Shown here one piece after another: positions 55,348 through 62,856 of a stretch of DNA of 64,000 nt. This DNA comes from Ancylomarina sp. DW003 (GTDB taxonomy: Bacteria > Bacteroidota > Bacteroidia > Bacteroidales > Marinifilaceae): positions 496,001 to 560,000 of the forward strand of contig NZ_JAKJSD010000001.1 in assembly GCF_029029505.1 (NCBI RefSeq). Reading direction: 5' to 3'. The position numbers and the translations under genes are program-made. Within the stretch, counting starts at the first letter, position 1; each line of letters starts with the position of its first letter. Under the pieces are notes generated by a model. It saw only the letters and a list, made by a program, of their open reading frames with translations. It ran no database searches and was not told the DNA's origin.

Positions 55348-55653
55348 TTAAACTTTGGGAGGTCGAAAGAATGAAATTATACATTCCCTTTCATTCTGTA
55401 CAATTGATGGTACTGTTAAGTTAAAACCTGTAAAATCAATCTGGAAGGTAAAGTACACAACTGGTTGGGGGTGTGTTTGACAGCAAACACAAAAACAAAA
55501 AGGAGAACATAAATCAACATCATATGAATGATATTGGTCTTGTTCAAGCAATTCCAGAACAACTGAATTTGTATCAGCAGCATGTACATCAGTACAAGGC
55601 ATGGCTGTTAAAACCATTACATACACCGATAATATGACTGCTATGATTTTCAT
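55348..55653 (-). CDS. DUF6660-like small exported protein
   Basis: 101 residues with a signal peptide (AVILSVYVMVLTAMPCTDVH). A cysteine cluster follows (LCSPFCFCVCCQTHP), and the end is PPKV. The layout matches the DUF6660 family, which in Bacteroidetes precedes CzcA-type pumps as HYC_CC_PP does for CusA-type pumps. It is the first gene after the Fur-type palindrome, so it probably leads the Zn-efflux operon. Family name from memory, moderate certainty. Confidence 0.6.
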   Translation of the reverse strand: MKIIAVILSVYVMVLTAMPCTDVHAADTNSVVLELLEQDQYHSYDVDLCSPFCFCVCCQTHPQPVVYFTFQIDFTGFNLTVPSIVQNERECIISFFRPPKV

Positions 55654-55707
55654 ACTTAATTAATCAGTTGCTTTAAATATCTACATACAAATATCGGAAA
55701 AAGTTTG

Positions 55708-55722
55708 TGCAACTGAGTTGCA
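55708..55722. promoter_or_regulatory. 7-1-7 palindrome, candidate Fur/Zur-family box
   Basis: TGCAACT-G-AGTTGCA is a perfect 7-1-7 inverted repeat between the fur-like gene's stop and the DUF6660 start. Fur-family repressors bind such short-spaced palindromes, so this is probably the site through which the regulator controls the pump operon. Confidence 0.6.
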
Positions 55723-55725
55723 AAG

Positions 55726-56139
55726 TTATTTCTTGCAATTGGAACAGATTCCTTTTACAACTAGGTTCACGCTTTCAAGCAAAAAATCAGAAGGAAGTTT
55801 GATATCCGGAATTTGTATTTCATCCAGACAATACGTTTGATTGCATTTTGTACAAAGAAAATGAACATGAAGGTCCTCTAGATGGCAATTGCATTTTTCA
55901 TGACACAAGGCATATTTAACCGCTCCTGTTCCATCCTCAATATGATGGATTAGTCTTTTTTCTTCAAAGGTTTTTAATGTCCTGTAAAGAGTAGCCTTGT
56001 CAGCTTTTTCAAATTTCTGTTCCAATTCAGGCAGACTGATGGCTGTATTTTGATCAATCAAAACCTGTAAAACCAACTGACGCATAGCAGTTGGTCTTAT
56101 GTTTTTGGATTTGAGCTTTTTGTCTAATTCAGGATTCAT
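55726..56139 (-). CDS. Fur-family metal-responsive regulator
   Basis: 137 residues. A winged helix (TAMRQLVLQVLIDQNTAISL, with DKATLYRTLKTFEEKRLIH as recognition region) is followed by the dimerisation domain with Cys/His ligands: CHEKCNCHLEDLHVHFLCTK, CNQTYC and the terminal CSNCKK. The zinc-structural CxxC pairs are present. Neighbouring zinc and cadmium efflux genes favour a Zn-sensing role, but Fe or other metals cannot be excluded. A palindrome lies 3 bp downstream. Confidence 0.85.
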   Translation of the reverse strand: MNPELDKKLKSKNIRPTAMRQLVLQVLIDQNTAISLPELEQKFEKADKATLYRTLKTFEEKRLIHHIEDGTGAVKYALCHEKCNCHLEDLHVHFLCTKCNQTYCLDEIQIPDIKLPSDFLLESVNLVVKGICSNCKK

Positions 56140-56150
56140 TTTTTTTCAAA

Positions 56151-56360
56151 TTAACAACAACTTTTATTTTTTTGCATAGGCGGACAAGCCACACTTCCAT
56201 AGGAACAGTATACACAACAGTCTCCTTTCATGGGTTTGAGTACCTTTTTGCACTTCTCACATTCATAGAAAAATTGGCAGGCATCTGTGGGCATTTCTTC
56301 CTCTTTTTGGCACCCACAATGTGGACAGGTAATAACAGAAAGTAGTTCGATTGTTTTCAT
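56151..56360 (-). CDS. GDCCVxC-type zinc-ribbon protein
   Basis: 69 residues with TCPHCGCQ, ECEKC and the hallmark GDCCVYCSYGSVACPP, ending KNKSCC. This small Cys-rich family is found beside MerT-like genes in many bacteria, some members as selenoproteins. It likely binds or buffers a soft metal in the cytoplasm. It starts 11 bp before the fur-like gene, so the two are co-transcribed. Confidence 0.72.
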   Translation of the reverse strand: MKTIELLSVITCPHCGCQKEEEMPTDACQFFYECEKCKKVLKPMKGDCCVYCSYGSVACPPMQKNKSCC

Positions 56361-56399
56361 AGTATGGCCTTTTTTATAAATCGACAGATGAACGTTTTC

Positions 56400-56897
56400 T
56401 TAAGAATTAGCCTTTGATTTCAGCTTTGCTTTATGCACGACATCTTGAAAATTTTCAGTACAACATAAACCTGTTGGGTTAAGCTTATTACATTTATAGA
56501 TTATTTTTTTTCGGTAACTTCCCACGATATCTTTCCATGTAGTTAATTTTCTTACAGAGACTGCTTCCTGCACCTGCTTGTAAGTGATATTGTTACAATA
56601 ACAGGCAATTTGAGGGTTCGCTCTTGCTTTAAACCAGATCGGCCTTTTTAAATCACTTGTTGTAAACATCCTGGTATTACTTGTTGGGAAATAGCTAATC
56701 TCACAATTAGCATTTAAACAAAGCAAATACCTACTATCCTGATTCACATGCTCCAATAATTCTCCTTTTAAAATTGACCTAAGAACATCAGTAGGCACTC
56801 CAATTCCTTCTATTCTACATTTAGGACAGGAAATTTTTGCCTCCGATTCATTTTTCTCAAGGTCCTGATCCATGTTACATCCACAGTTACACCTCAT
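56400..56897 (-). CDS. CopZ-like Fe-S cluster-binding metallochaperone
   Basis: 165 residues beginning CNCGCNMD. A zinc-ribbon-like CPKCRIEGIGVPTDVLRSIL, LCLNANCEISYFPTS and a BFD-type 2Fe-2S motif IACYCNNITYKQVQEAV with late CCTENF match the N-terminal part of Archaeoglobus-type CopZ. It lacks the C-terminal HMA domain of that protein. The neighbour MerTP carries an HMA domain that might take its place. A cytoplasmic metal or electron-handling role is inferred. Confidence 0.68.
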   Translation of the reverse strand: MRCNCGCNMDQDLEKNESEAKISCPKCRIEGIGVPTDVLRSILKGELLEHVNQDSRYLLCLNANCEISYFPTSNTRMFTTSDLKRPIWFKARANPQIACYCNNITYKQVQEAVSVRKLTTWKDIVGSYRKKIIYKCNKLNPTGLCCTENFQDVVHKAKLKSKANS

Positions 56898-57037
56898 TTG
56901 TGTATAAATTATTTATAGTTCCACCAATATTATTAAATCATTGTCATTACTTATCCTTGGAGAAAAATGCAAACAGTTAAAATTGATAATTTGAATGATA
57001 CAGATTTCATGACAAATGAATTATTGATTGTCCTTTT

Positions 57038-57658
57038 CTATTTATCTATTTCGTAGTTGGTTACTTTATAACCAGTTTCATCAATAGTAGAAATCACACT
57101 ATCGATCGAGGTTTTGGTTTTATCGAAAGTAACTGATACTTTTCCTGTCGAATAATCAGCACTTGCCTCGATAAATCCCAGAACTTGTGATACCGCAAAT
57201 TTTAAATGAGATTCGCAGCTGGTACAGGTCATTCCTTTAATATCTATTCTCACGACTTCAATTGTAGCGCTTTCCGAAATAGTGGCGTTTCCATATGTTT
57301 CAGGATAGAACACCTTTGAATAGTAGGGGAAAGCAAGCATAGCAGCAGCAAAAAGGGTAACCAGACTCAAAAAGAATTTACCTTGCATAAAGGGAGTTTT
57401 CTTCTCTTCCTCGTCGCAGGCACATTCAATTGACTCGATTTTTCTGGGTTTCAATTTTTTATACCAGGCAAAGCCCAAAACAATTACAGTTAAAGCAATG
57501 AGATAGGGCCGTACCGGTTCCATAAACGAAAAAGTAGATGCCAGTCCGCTGCTTCCTGCAAGTAAAGCCAATGCAGGTGTTATACAACAAAGCGAGGCTG
57601 CAATTGCGGAGAGGATACTAACTCCAATTACTTTTTTAGTTGATTCTTGGGATTTCAT
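57038..57658 (-). CDS. merTP: MerTP-type metal importer: MerT membrane domain plus HMA domain
   Basis: 206 residues. The MerT part has membrane helices (about 10-30, 45-62 and 90-110), with the paired cysteines in AASLCCITPALALL. A cytoplasmic loop has ECACDEEE. The C-terminal HMA domain has KGMTCTSCESHLKFAV. In the mer system MerT takes up Hg(II). No mercuric reductase (merA) exists in this window, so the substrate may be different or MerA encoded elsewhere. It overlaps arsR by 4 bp. Confidence 0.82.
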   Translation of the reverse strand: MKSQESTKKVIGVSILSAIAASLCCITPALALLAGSSGLASTFSFMEPVRPYLIALTVIVLGFAWYKKLKPRKIESIECACDEEEKKTPFMQGKFFLSLVTLFAAAMLAFPYYSKVFYPETYGNATISESATIEVVRIDIKGMTCTSCESHLKFAVSQVLGFIEASADYSTGKVSVTFDKTKTSIDSVISTIDETGYKVTNYEIDK

Positions 57659-58032
57659 ACGGTTTCAGTTTTTAATTTATTAGCAAATCCCTTTAAAAGG
57701 AGAATGATTAAATCGGAGAGTTCGGGATGGAGGAAATAGTAGAGTGTTTTCCCCTCCCTTCGGAAGTCGACCATTTCCAAATCCTTAAGTTTCCTTAAAT
57801 GCTGGGAAACGGCGGGTATGGTCATGTTCAAGATGTCACTTAAGTCACAAACACATAGCTCATCCTGTTGAAGCAGCCAAAGAATTTTTAAGCGCACCTC
57901 GTTTCCGATCAAGCTCAATTGCTTGCTTACTTTGACAAAGTTCAAGTTATTGTCTTTTACTAAATTCGAAAATTTGGAAATCTTCTCTGGATCTGCTTCC
58001 TTTCGTATACAAGTCATAGTTTTTATATCCAT
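57655..58032 (-). CDS. arsR: ArsR/SmtB-family metal sensor
   Basis: 125 residues. The winged helix includes the alpha3 motif DELCVCDLSDIL, the thiol metal site typical of ArsR/CadC-type sensors, and the recognition helix MTIPAVSQHLRKLKDLEM. An extra N-terminal cysteine (MTCIRKEADPE) may be a third ligand. Metal binding should release it from the 40-bp palindrome directly upstream and switch on merTP, which it overlaps by 4 bp. Confidence 0.88.
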   Translation of the reverse strand: MDIKTMTCIRKEADPEKISKFSNLVKDNNLNFVKVSKQLSLIGNEVRLKILWLLQQDELCVCDLSDILNMTIPAVSQHLRKLKDLEMVDFRREGKTLYYFLHPELSDLIILLLKGFANKLKTETV

Positions 58033-58046
58033 TCTTTTGCTTTATG

Positions 58047-58097
58047 CAAATTTAAAAACATTTAAACATTTAAGCAAGTGCTTAAGTGTTTAAATGT
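58047..58097 (-). promoter_or_regulatory. ArsR operator-promoter
   Basis: ACATTTAAACATTTAAGCA (58058-58076) and TGCTTAAGTGTTTAAATGT (58079-58097) form a 19-bp inverted repeat with one mismatch and a 2-bp centre. On the minus strand TAAATTTG (58054-58047) directly follows, a match to the Bacteroidetes -7 box, so bound ArsR would cover the -33 region. Confidence 0.72.
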
Positions 58098-58778
58098 AAC
58101 TTTATCAAAGAGTGCGTATATAAGAGTGACTTAAATTGAAGTTTATAAAAACTCAATGGGGGGTAAAATTTACTAATTGGTAAAAGGGAAATTAGGATTA
58201 ATGATCACTATCTAAGTATTAGAATCTACCTTATCTTAAACTCTTTTTTGGAAAAAAATATAAATCACTTTGGAAGGAGAGCTGATGATAAGTCGATGGA
58301 AACGATTAAGCAATAAACTTAGTCTTGAAACCTAGGTACATCCTTATAAGTTTTAAAGGCTACTGGATTCTTCCGATCTCCAGATAAAGCTTTTTGTTCT
58401 GTAAATGCAAGAACATAAAGCTGTCGACACCTGAAAAAAAATATATGGGGTGATAAATTGTAATTACATCCCGTGAAATGCATCCTTTTCATCAAAACAT
58501 TGAAATAGTAGCCTTTGAAAATCATTTGATTGAAGGTGCCAAAGAAATGGTATCAACCCGACCTGATTTAAAAGTGATTCATTGAAGATGCATTCCGAAA
58601 ATATATTTTACATGCCATTCCAGTAAAAAATAGCAACACCCAAATTATTTTAATTTTATCTGAAATCACTTTTTAATTTAATAAATGTTTCTAATTTTAT
58701 AATACAAAAGAATTTCACCAACTTCATTGATAATCTATCATATAACTCTTCCAAAGAATCTCCTTAATTTATACAACG
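58098..58778. other. Long non-coding gap before right-end transposition genes
   Basis: No intact gene. A short plus-strand frame from 58481 (MHPFHQNIEIVAFENHLIEG) ends after 35 codons and looks like a fragment of unknown origin. The rest is AT-rich. This gap separates the cargo from the right-end module. Confidence 0.35.
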
Positions 58779-59663
58779 GTGCAACATTTAGATGAATCAG
58801 TTAGATATATATTAGATAAAAGTAAGGAGGATAGAATTTTCTTTTTAAAATGTGATAAATGGTTCGATTACAGGAAGGCAAGCGAGATATTTAAAATATT
58901 GGAGGACTTACTAAAACATCCACCTGTTCTCCGCATGCCAAATCTGCTTATTACAGCAGAGACGAATAATGGGAAAACTGCATTAGTACGTAAGTTTTAC
59001 TCAAAATATAAGCCGCATGTCGAAATAGAAAATAATAGAATATCTGGAAGAGCAATATATGTGCAAGCCCCTCCAATTCCCGATGAAAGAAGATTCTACA
59101 ATATTTTACTTGAAGAACTAAATATTTCATACAGTATTTCAGATAAACTCGAAAAAAAAAGAATCCAAGTTCTTAATGCTTTGCAAAATTTAGGAACGAA
59201 AATGGTTATTATTGATGAAATTCATCATATACAGACAGGATCGCTTGTCAAACAAAAAGCATTTGTTAACATGCTTATAACACTATCTGACCTTCTTCAA
59301 ATTGTGATAATTGCAGTGGGTATTTTTGAAGCACATAGCTCTTTCGCAATTACCTCTCAATTCTCCAATCGCTTCGATTGGATTTCCCTGCCAAAATGGG
59401 AGTTGAACGAAGATTATTTTCGACTTTTAGAAAATTTTGCAAAGTTTCTGCCTCTGCACCATCCATCGACTATACAAGAACCTGACATAGCTTCCAAAAT
59501 ACTAAAAATGAGTGAGGGCACCATTGGTGAAATATCAAAAATCCTTACCATTGCGGGTATAAAAGCCATTATTTCCGAGACAGAACAAATTGATAGACAT
59601 ATTCTAGAAAACATCAATTATCTGACACCATCAAATCGGAGGTCTTATTCATCTTTTTTTTGA
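58779..59663 (+). CDS. Second TnsC/TniB-like AAA+ ATPase at right end
   Basis: 294 residues from a GTG start, alignable end to end with the left-end TnsC (RMPNLLITAETNNGKT against RMPNLLLVGDSNNGKT). The first Walker A glycine is Ala60; Lys66-Thr67 remain. Walker B (MVIIDEIHHIQTG) is intact and an arginine-finger-like SQFSNRFDWISLPKW is present. Sensor-1 differs (IAVGIFEA). It converges with the degenerate recombinase gene, overlapping its 3' end by 19 bp. It could be a pathway-specific TnsC serving a different selector, or an immunity factor. Confidence 0.85.
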   Translation: MQHLDESVRYILDKSKEDRIFFLKCDKWFDYRKASEIFKILEDLLKHPPVLRMPNLLITAETNNGKTALVRKFYSKYKPHVEIENNRISGRAIYVQAPPIPDERRFYNILLEELNISYSISDKLEKKRIQVLNALQNLGTKMVIIDEIHHIQTGSLVKQKAFVNMLITLSDLLQIVIIAVGIFEAHSSFAITSQFSNRFDWISLPKWELNEDYFRLLENFAKFLPLHHPSTIQEPDIASKILKMSEGTIGEISKILTIAGIKAIISETEQIDRHILENINYLTPSNRRSYSSFF

Positions 59664-60247
59664 TCAATTAGAATACTCTTTCTGTAACGAGCAGTAACAC
59701 CTTCACGACTTAAATATCTGTATATTGTAGCCCTAGATTTATTTAATATTTTAACGATCTTTTCAACTTCAATTCCTTTTAAATACATATTTTTGGCTTT
59801 TCGAGCTGCAACCTTATCGTAATCTCCTTTAATTCGTCCCCCTACCACCCCTTTCAATTTGGCTCTTGCAAGACCAACTCTCGTATCTCGTAGATAAACG
59901 GAATCTTTCATATCAATAAAATTTCGACAAATTATGAGAAACTGTTTATTTGTCAAAGTATTAAAGTATGGTTCTGAAAGACTTTTATAATGAATTCCCA
60001 TTCCCTCTAATTCCAATAGAAATCCGATAAAATTAACTACTTGTATGGCTAAACGATCATTGGAATACACTACCAGAGTATCATCACGATAGAGAGAATC
60101 TTTAATCCTATCTAATAAAGATCTTTCCCTTTCACTCTTTAAGGAATTAAATTGAATAATTTTTTTACACCCTTCTTTTTGAAGAGCAATGATATCGTTT
60201 TCGACTTCTCCATTTTCAAAATAACTATAAGTTAAGCCTACTTTCAT
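59645..60247 (-). CDS. Catalytically degenerate serine-recombinase relative
   Basis: 200 residues with the whole resolvase frame but altered active site. Where the left-end resolvase has GYARVST this has GLTYSYF, so catalytic Arg7 and Ser9 are both Tyr. VDRIFRS is NDRLAIQ, losing the second active-site Arg. EFERNLISERT is DMKDSVYLRDT. The helix-turn-helix (IEVEKIVKILNKSRATIYRY) is well kept. It should bind DNA but not cut it. It is an open, undamaged gene just inside the right end, so it is probably under selection. A role in target choice or regulation is inferred. Confidence 0.82.
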   Translation of the reverse strand: MKVGLTYSYFENGEVENDIIALQKEGCKKIIQFNSLKSERERSLLDRIKDSLYRDDTLVVYSNDRLAIQVVNFIGFLLELEGMGIHYKSLSEPYFNTLTNKQFLIICRNFIDMKDSVYLRDTRVGLARAKLKGVVGGRIKGDYDKVAARKAKNMYLKGIEVEKIVKILNKSRATIYRYLSREGVTARYRKSILIDQKKDE

Positions 60248-60318
60248 GATTATACCTTTAAGTTTAAAAAATTAAGTATGTATAAATTTGGAATTAATTT
60301 ATTATATATTGGAAAAAT

Positions 60319-60342
60319 GGTATTAGCATATGTTAATGTAAA
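60319..60342 (-). promoter_or_regulatory. Subterminal TnsB-type site R2
   Basis: Read on the minus strand it is TTTACATTAACATATGCTAA and repeats R1 (TTTACATTAGAAGATGCAAA), 40 bp closer in. It lies upstream of the degenerate recombinase gene. Confidence 0.6.
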
Positions 60343-60357
60343 TTTGCAAAAGCGATT

Positions 60358-60387
60358 GTATTTTTGCATCTTCTAATGTAAATGACA
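60358..60387 (-). repeat. Right transposon end with TnsB-type site R1
   Basis: Read inward on the minus strand: TGTCATTTACATTAGAAGAT then GCAAAAATAC. It is the inverted partner of the left end and abuts the right CCACC copy. Confidence 0.85.
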
Positions 60388-60392
60388 CCACC
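60388..60392. repeat. Target-site duplication, right copy (CCACC)
   Basis: Identical to the left copy at 21890-21894. Confidence 0.9.
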
Positions 60393-61247
60393 ACCTACGA
60401 GGGCTACATCAGATATGGTGTGGTGCGGAGATCGAAAAGGACGCTTAGTCATTAAACCATTATCTTTTTCAAGAGTACCAGCAACAGAATGAATTTTTGT
60501 TGTTTCCAGTGCTTCCTGCAAACTCAATGGAGGCAATATGCCTGGTATGCGCTTTGCCAACATGGTTTTTCCAGAACCCGGAGGTCCGATCATGATAATA
60601 TTGTGTCCCCCCGCTGCTGCAATTTCAAGAGCACGTTTCACATTCTCCTGTCCTTTTACATCGGCAAAATCGTGCTCAAAACGATTCAAATGGGAATAAA
60701 ATTCTGCTCTGGTATCCACTTCAGTTATTACTAACTCAGTATCTCCATTAAAAAAGTCAATCAACTCCTTAATATTTTCAATACCATAAACCTTCAAATT
60801 ATTTACAACAGCTGCTTCTTTTGCATTTTCCTTGGGTAAAATCAAACCTTCAAAACCTTCCTCTCTGGCTTTAATTGCCATTGGCAAAACACCTTTTATA
60901 GGAACTAAACTTCCATCAAGCGAAAGCTCTCCCATGATTACATATTTTTGTAAATCGGGGCACTTAATTTGCTCAGTTGCCGTTAAAATTCCAACTGCCA
61001 ATGGTAAATCGTATGCCGATCCTTCTTTTCGAATATCAGCTGGGGCCATATTAATGATGATTTTTTTTCCCGGAATTTTATAGCCGACTTCACGCAATGC
61101 AGAATCAATACGCTGCTGGCTTTCTTTCACGGCATTGTCGGGTAAACCAACTAATGAAAAACGAACTCCGTTAAAAACATTGACTTCAATTGTAATAGTG
61201 GTGGCATGAATACCATACACAGCACTTCCGTAGGTTTTGATGAGCAT
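60388..61247 (-). pseudogene. comM: comM (yifB) 5' part, interrupted by transposon
   Basis: Starts MLIKTYGSAVYGIHATTI and carries the N-terminal Lon-protease-like domain (SLDGSLVPIKGVLPMAIKAR) and AAA+ Walker A (MIGPPGSGKTMLAKR). It runs to SPHHTISDVALVGGG and then reads into the transposon for 18 foreign codons, stopping at 60333. ComM is a helicase that aids branch migration during natural transformation. The cell therefore makes at best a 304-residue truncated protein without Walker B. Loss should lower transformation, as known in Acinetobacter with comM islands. Confidence 0.95.
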
Positions 61248-61492
61248 TTGATCTAATTTTAAAGGATTAGATAATGTAAGGAGTCTTTAAATTAACGATT
61301 TATGCTGAGTTAAATAAAAATATTTTTAGGATTAAGCCTTTTATAAGCAAAAATCTATTTGAATATTCTCATTCCAAATAGTTTTCAACAGAGGTGTTAA
61401 TAAGTTGATTATTGAAATATTTAAGAGAGAGAAACATTCTTCCACAGGAAAGTTTAACTTTAAACTAATTTTTAAAATAAATTTGAACAAAC
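61248..61492. promoter_or_regulatory. comM / thyA divergent intergenic region
   Basis: AT-rich. TAAATTTG at 61478-61485 matches the -7 consensus but ends 7 bp before the thyA ATG, which would make a nearly leaderless transcript. Nothing else stands out. Confidence 0.3.
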
Positions 61493-62287
61493 ATGCGTCA
61501 ATATCTCGAATTGCTTGAAAAGGTTACTCAAGAGGGTAATCAAAAAGGAGACAGAACCGGAACCGGAACCATCAGCCTTTTCGGTCATCAGATGCGATTC
61601 GACCTATCGAAAGGATTTCCTGTACTGACTACGAAAAAACTTCATTTAAAATCGATTATTCACGAATTACTCTGGTTTTTAAATGGCGATACGAACGTAA
61701 AATACCTTCAGGATAATGGAGTAAGAATTTGGAATGAGTGGGCTGATGAGAATGGTGATTTAGGACATGTTTACGGCTATCAATGGCGTTCCTGGCCAAA
61801 ACCTAATGGCGAACATGTTGATCAAATTTCTCAATTGATACATGATATTAAAAATAATCCGAACTCGCGACGTTTAATTGTAAGTGCATGGAATGTTGCT
61901 GATATTGAAAATATGGCTTTGCCTCCATGTCATGCCTTATTCCAATTTTATGTGGCAGATGGTAAACTATCATGTCAGCTCTACCAGCGAAGTGCTGACA
62001 TCTTTTTGGGTGTCCCATTTAATATTGCATCATACGCTTTGCTTACAATGATGATTGCACAGGTTTGTGATTTAGAGCCTGGTGATTTTGTTCATACATT
62101 AGGCGATGCTCATATCTACAACAATCATCTTGAACAAGTTGATTTACAATTGACACGTGAACCTAAAAAGCTACCTCAAATGAAAATCAATCCTGATGTG
62201 AAAAGCATATTCGATTTCAAATATGAGGATTTCAGCCTGGAAAACTACGAAGCTGATCCAAGTATAAAGGGAGCTATATCAGTCTAA
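61493..62287 (+). CDS. thyA: Thymidylate synthase
   Basis: Methylates dUMP to dTMP using methylene-tetrahydrofolate. The 264-residue length equals E. coli ThyA. Motifs are [20 protein letters not shown], the catalytic Cys in [31 protein letters not shown] and [10 protein letters not shown]. folA follows 80 bp downstream on the same strand, the usual pairing because dihydrofolate made here is recycled there. Confidence 0.97.
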   Translation: MRQYLELLEKVTQEGNQKGDRTGTGTISLFGHQMRFDLSKGFPVLTTKKLHLKSIIHELLWFLNGDTNVKYLQDNGVRIWNEWADENGDLGHVYGYQWRSWPKPNGEHVDQISQLIHDIKNNPNSRRLIVSAWNVADIENMALPPCHALFQFYVADGKLSCQLYQRSADIFLGVPFNIASYALLTMMIAQVCDLEPGDFVHTLGDAHIYNNHLEQVDLQLTREPKKLPQMKINPDVKSIFDFKYEDFSLENYEADPSIKGAISV

Positions 62288-62293
62288 ACGAAT

Positions 62294-62345
62294 TTAAATT
62301 TATAAATTATGAGTTATGAATTGTTTAAATTCATAATTAATAATT
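62294..62345. repeat. AT-rich inverted repeats between thyA and folA
   Basis: AATTATGAGTTATGAATT and AATTCATAATTAATAATT are partly complementary, and ATAATT motifs recur. They could form a hairpin in the transcript between the two genes. This may be a small repetitive element of the genome. Confidence 0.4.
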
Positions 62346-62367
62346 TATCATTTATAATTATTGAAAT

Positions 62368-62853
62368 ATGAAACTATCTATCATCGTTGCAGCCTCTCAA
62401 AACAATGTTATTGGGAAAGATAATCAACTGATTTGGCGTTTATCTGCCGACTTAAAACGATTCAAGGCTTTGACTACAGGTCACCATATTATTATGGGTC
62501 GTAAAACTTTCGATTCAATAGGAAAACCACTACCTAATCGTACATCTATCATTATCACCCGTCAAGCTGATTATAAAGCTGAGGGTTGTATTGTAGTTAA
62601 TTCTTTGGAGGATGCTTTGGCTCAGGTAAAAGATGATCAGGAAGCTTTTATCATTGGCGGAGGAACTATCTATAAAGAAGCAATGGATAAGGCTGATAAG
62701 CTGTATCTAACTCGTGTTCACAATAAATTTGATGGTGACACCTTTTTCCCTAAGCTTGACTTTAAACATTGGGAAAGTGTAAAACGTGAAGATCATCTTC
62801 CAAGTGAGAAAAATGAATATGCTTATTCTTTCATCGACTATGTGAAAAAATAG
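62368..62853 (+). CDS. folA: Dihydrofolate reductase
   Basis: Reduces dihydrofolate to tetrahydrofolate with NADPH. The 161-residue protein has IVAASQNNVIGKDNQLIWRL, the HHIIMGRKTFDSIG nucleotide site and FIIGGGTIYKEAM. Length and motifs are those of the chromosomal enzyme, so nothing points to a resistance variant. It follows thyA and precedes a GNAT gene by 3 bp. Confidence 0.96.
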   Translation: MKLSIIVAASQNNVIGKDNQLIWRLSADLKRFKALTTGHHIIMGRKTFDSIGKPLPNRTSIIITRQADYKAEGCIVVNSLEDALAQVKDDQEAFIIGGGTIYKEAMDKADKLYLTRVHNKFDGDTFFPKLDFKHWESVKREDHLPSEKNEYAYSFIDYVKK

Positions 62854-62856
62854 AGC

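Larger units (their letters stand above)
21895..60387. mobile_element. Tn7-like transposon in comM with metal-resistance cargo, 38,493 bp
   Basis: Both ends begin TGT and share the block AGATGC-n-AAAA in inverted orientation. Subterminal copies of the same site are present at each end. The left end encodes TnsA, TnsB, TnsC and TniQ in overlapping frames; the right end encodes a second TnsC-like ATPase and a degenerate serine recombinase. A 5-bp duplication flanks it and excision in silico repairs comM in frame. The cargo is heavy-metal efflux and sensing. Tn6022/AbaR-type elements of Proteobacteria also use comM, but this element has a different right-end gene set. Confidence 0.93.

Noticed and set aside
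57038-58032. Complete mer operon
   Set aside because: merTP and an ArsR-type regulator are present, but there is no merA, merB or MerR-type regulator in the window.
58319-58525. 68-codon minus-strand frame
   Set aside because: No recognisable domain, poor composition and no promoter or ribosome binding signal; treated as chance.
59645-60247. Ordinary active resolvase
   Set aside because: The catalytic Ser and both key Arg positions are replaced, unlike the intact resolvase at 27087-27653.
21895-60387. CRISPR-associated transposon (CAST)
   Set aside because: The short TniQ suggested this, but I saw no cas gene, no CRISPR repeat array and no guide-like repeat near either end.
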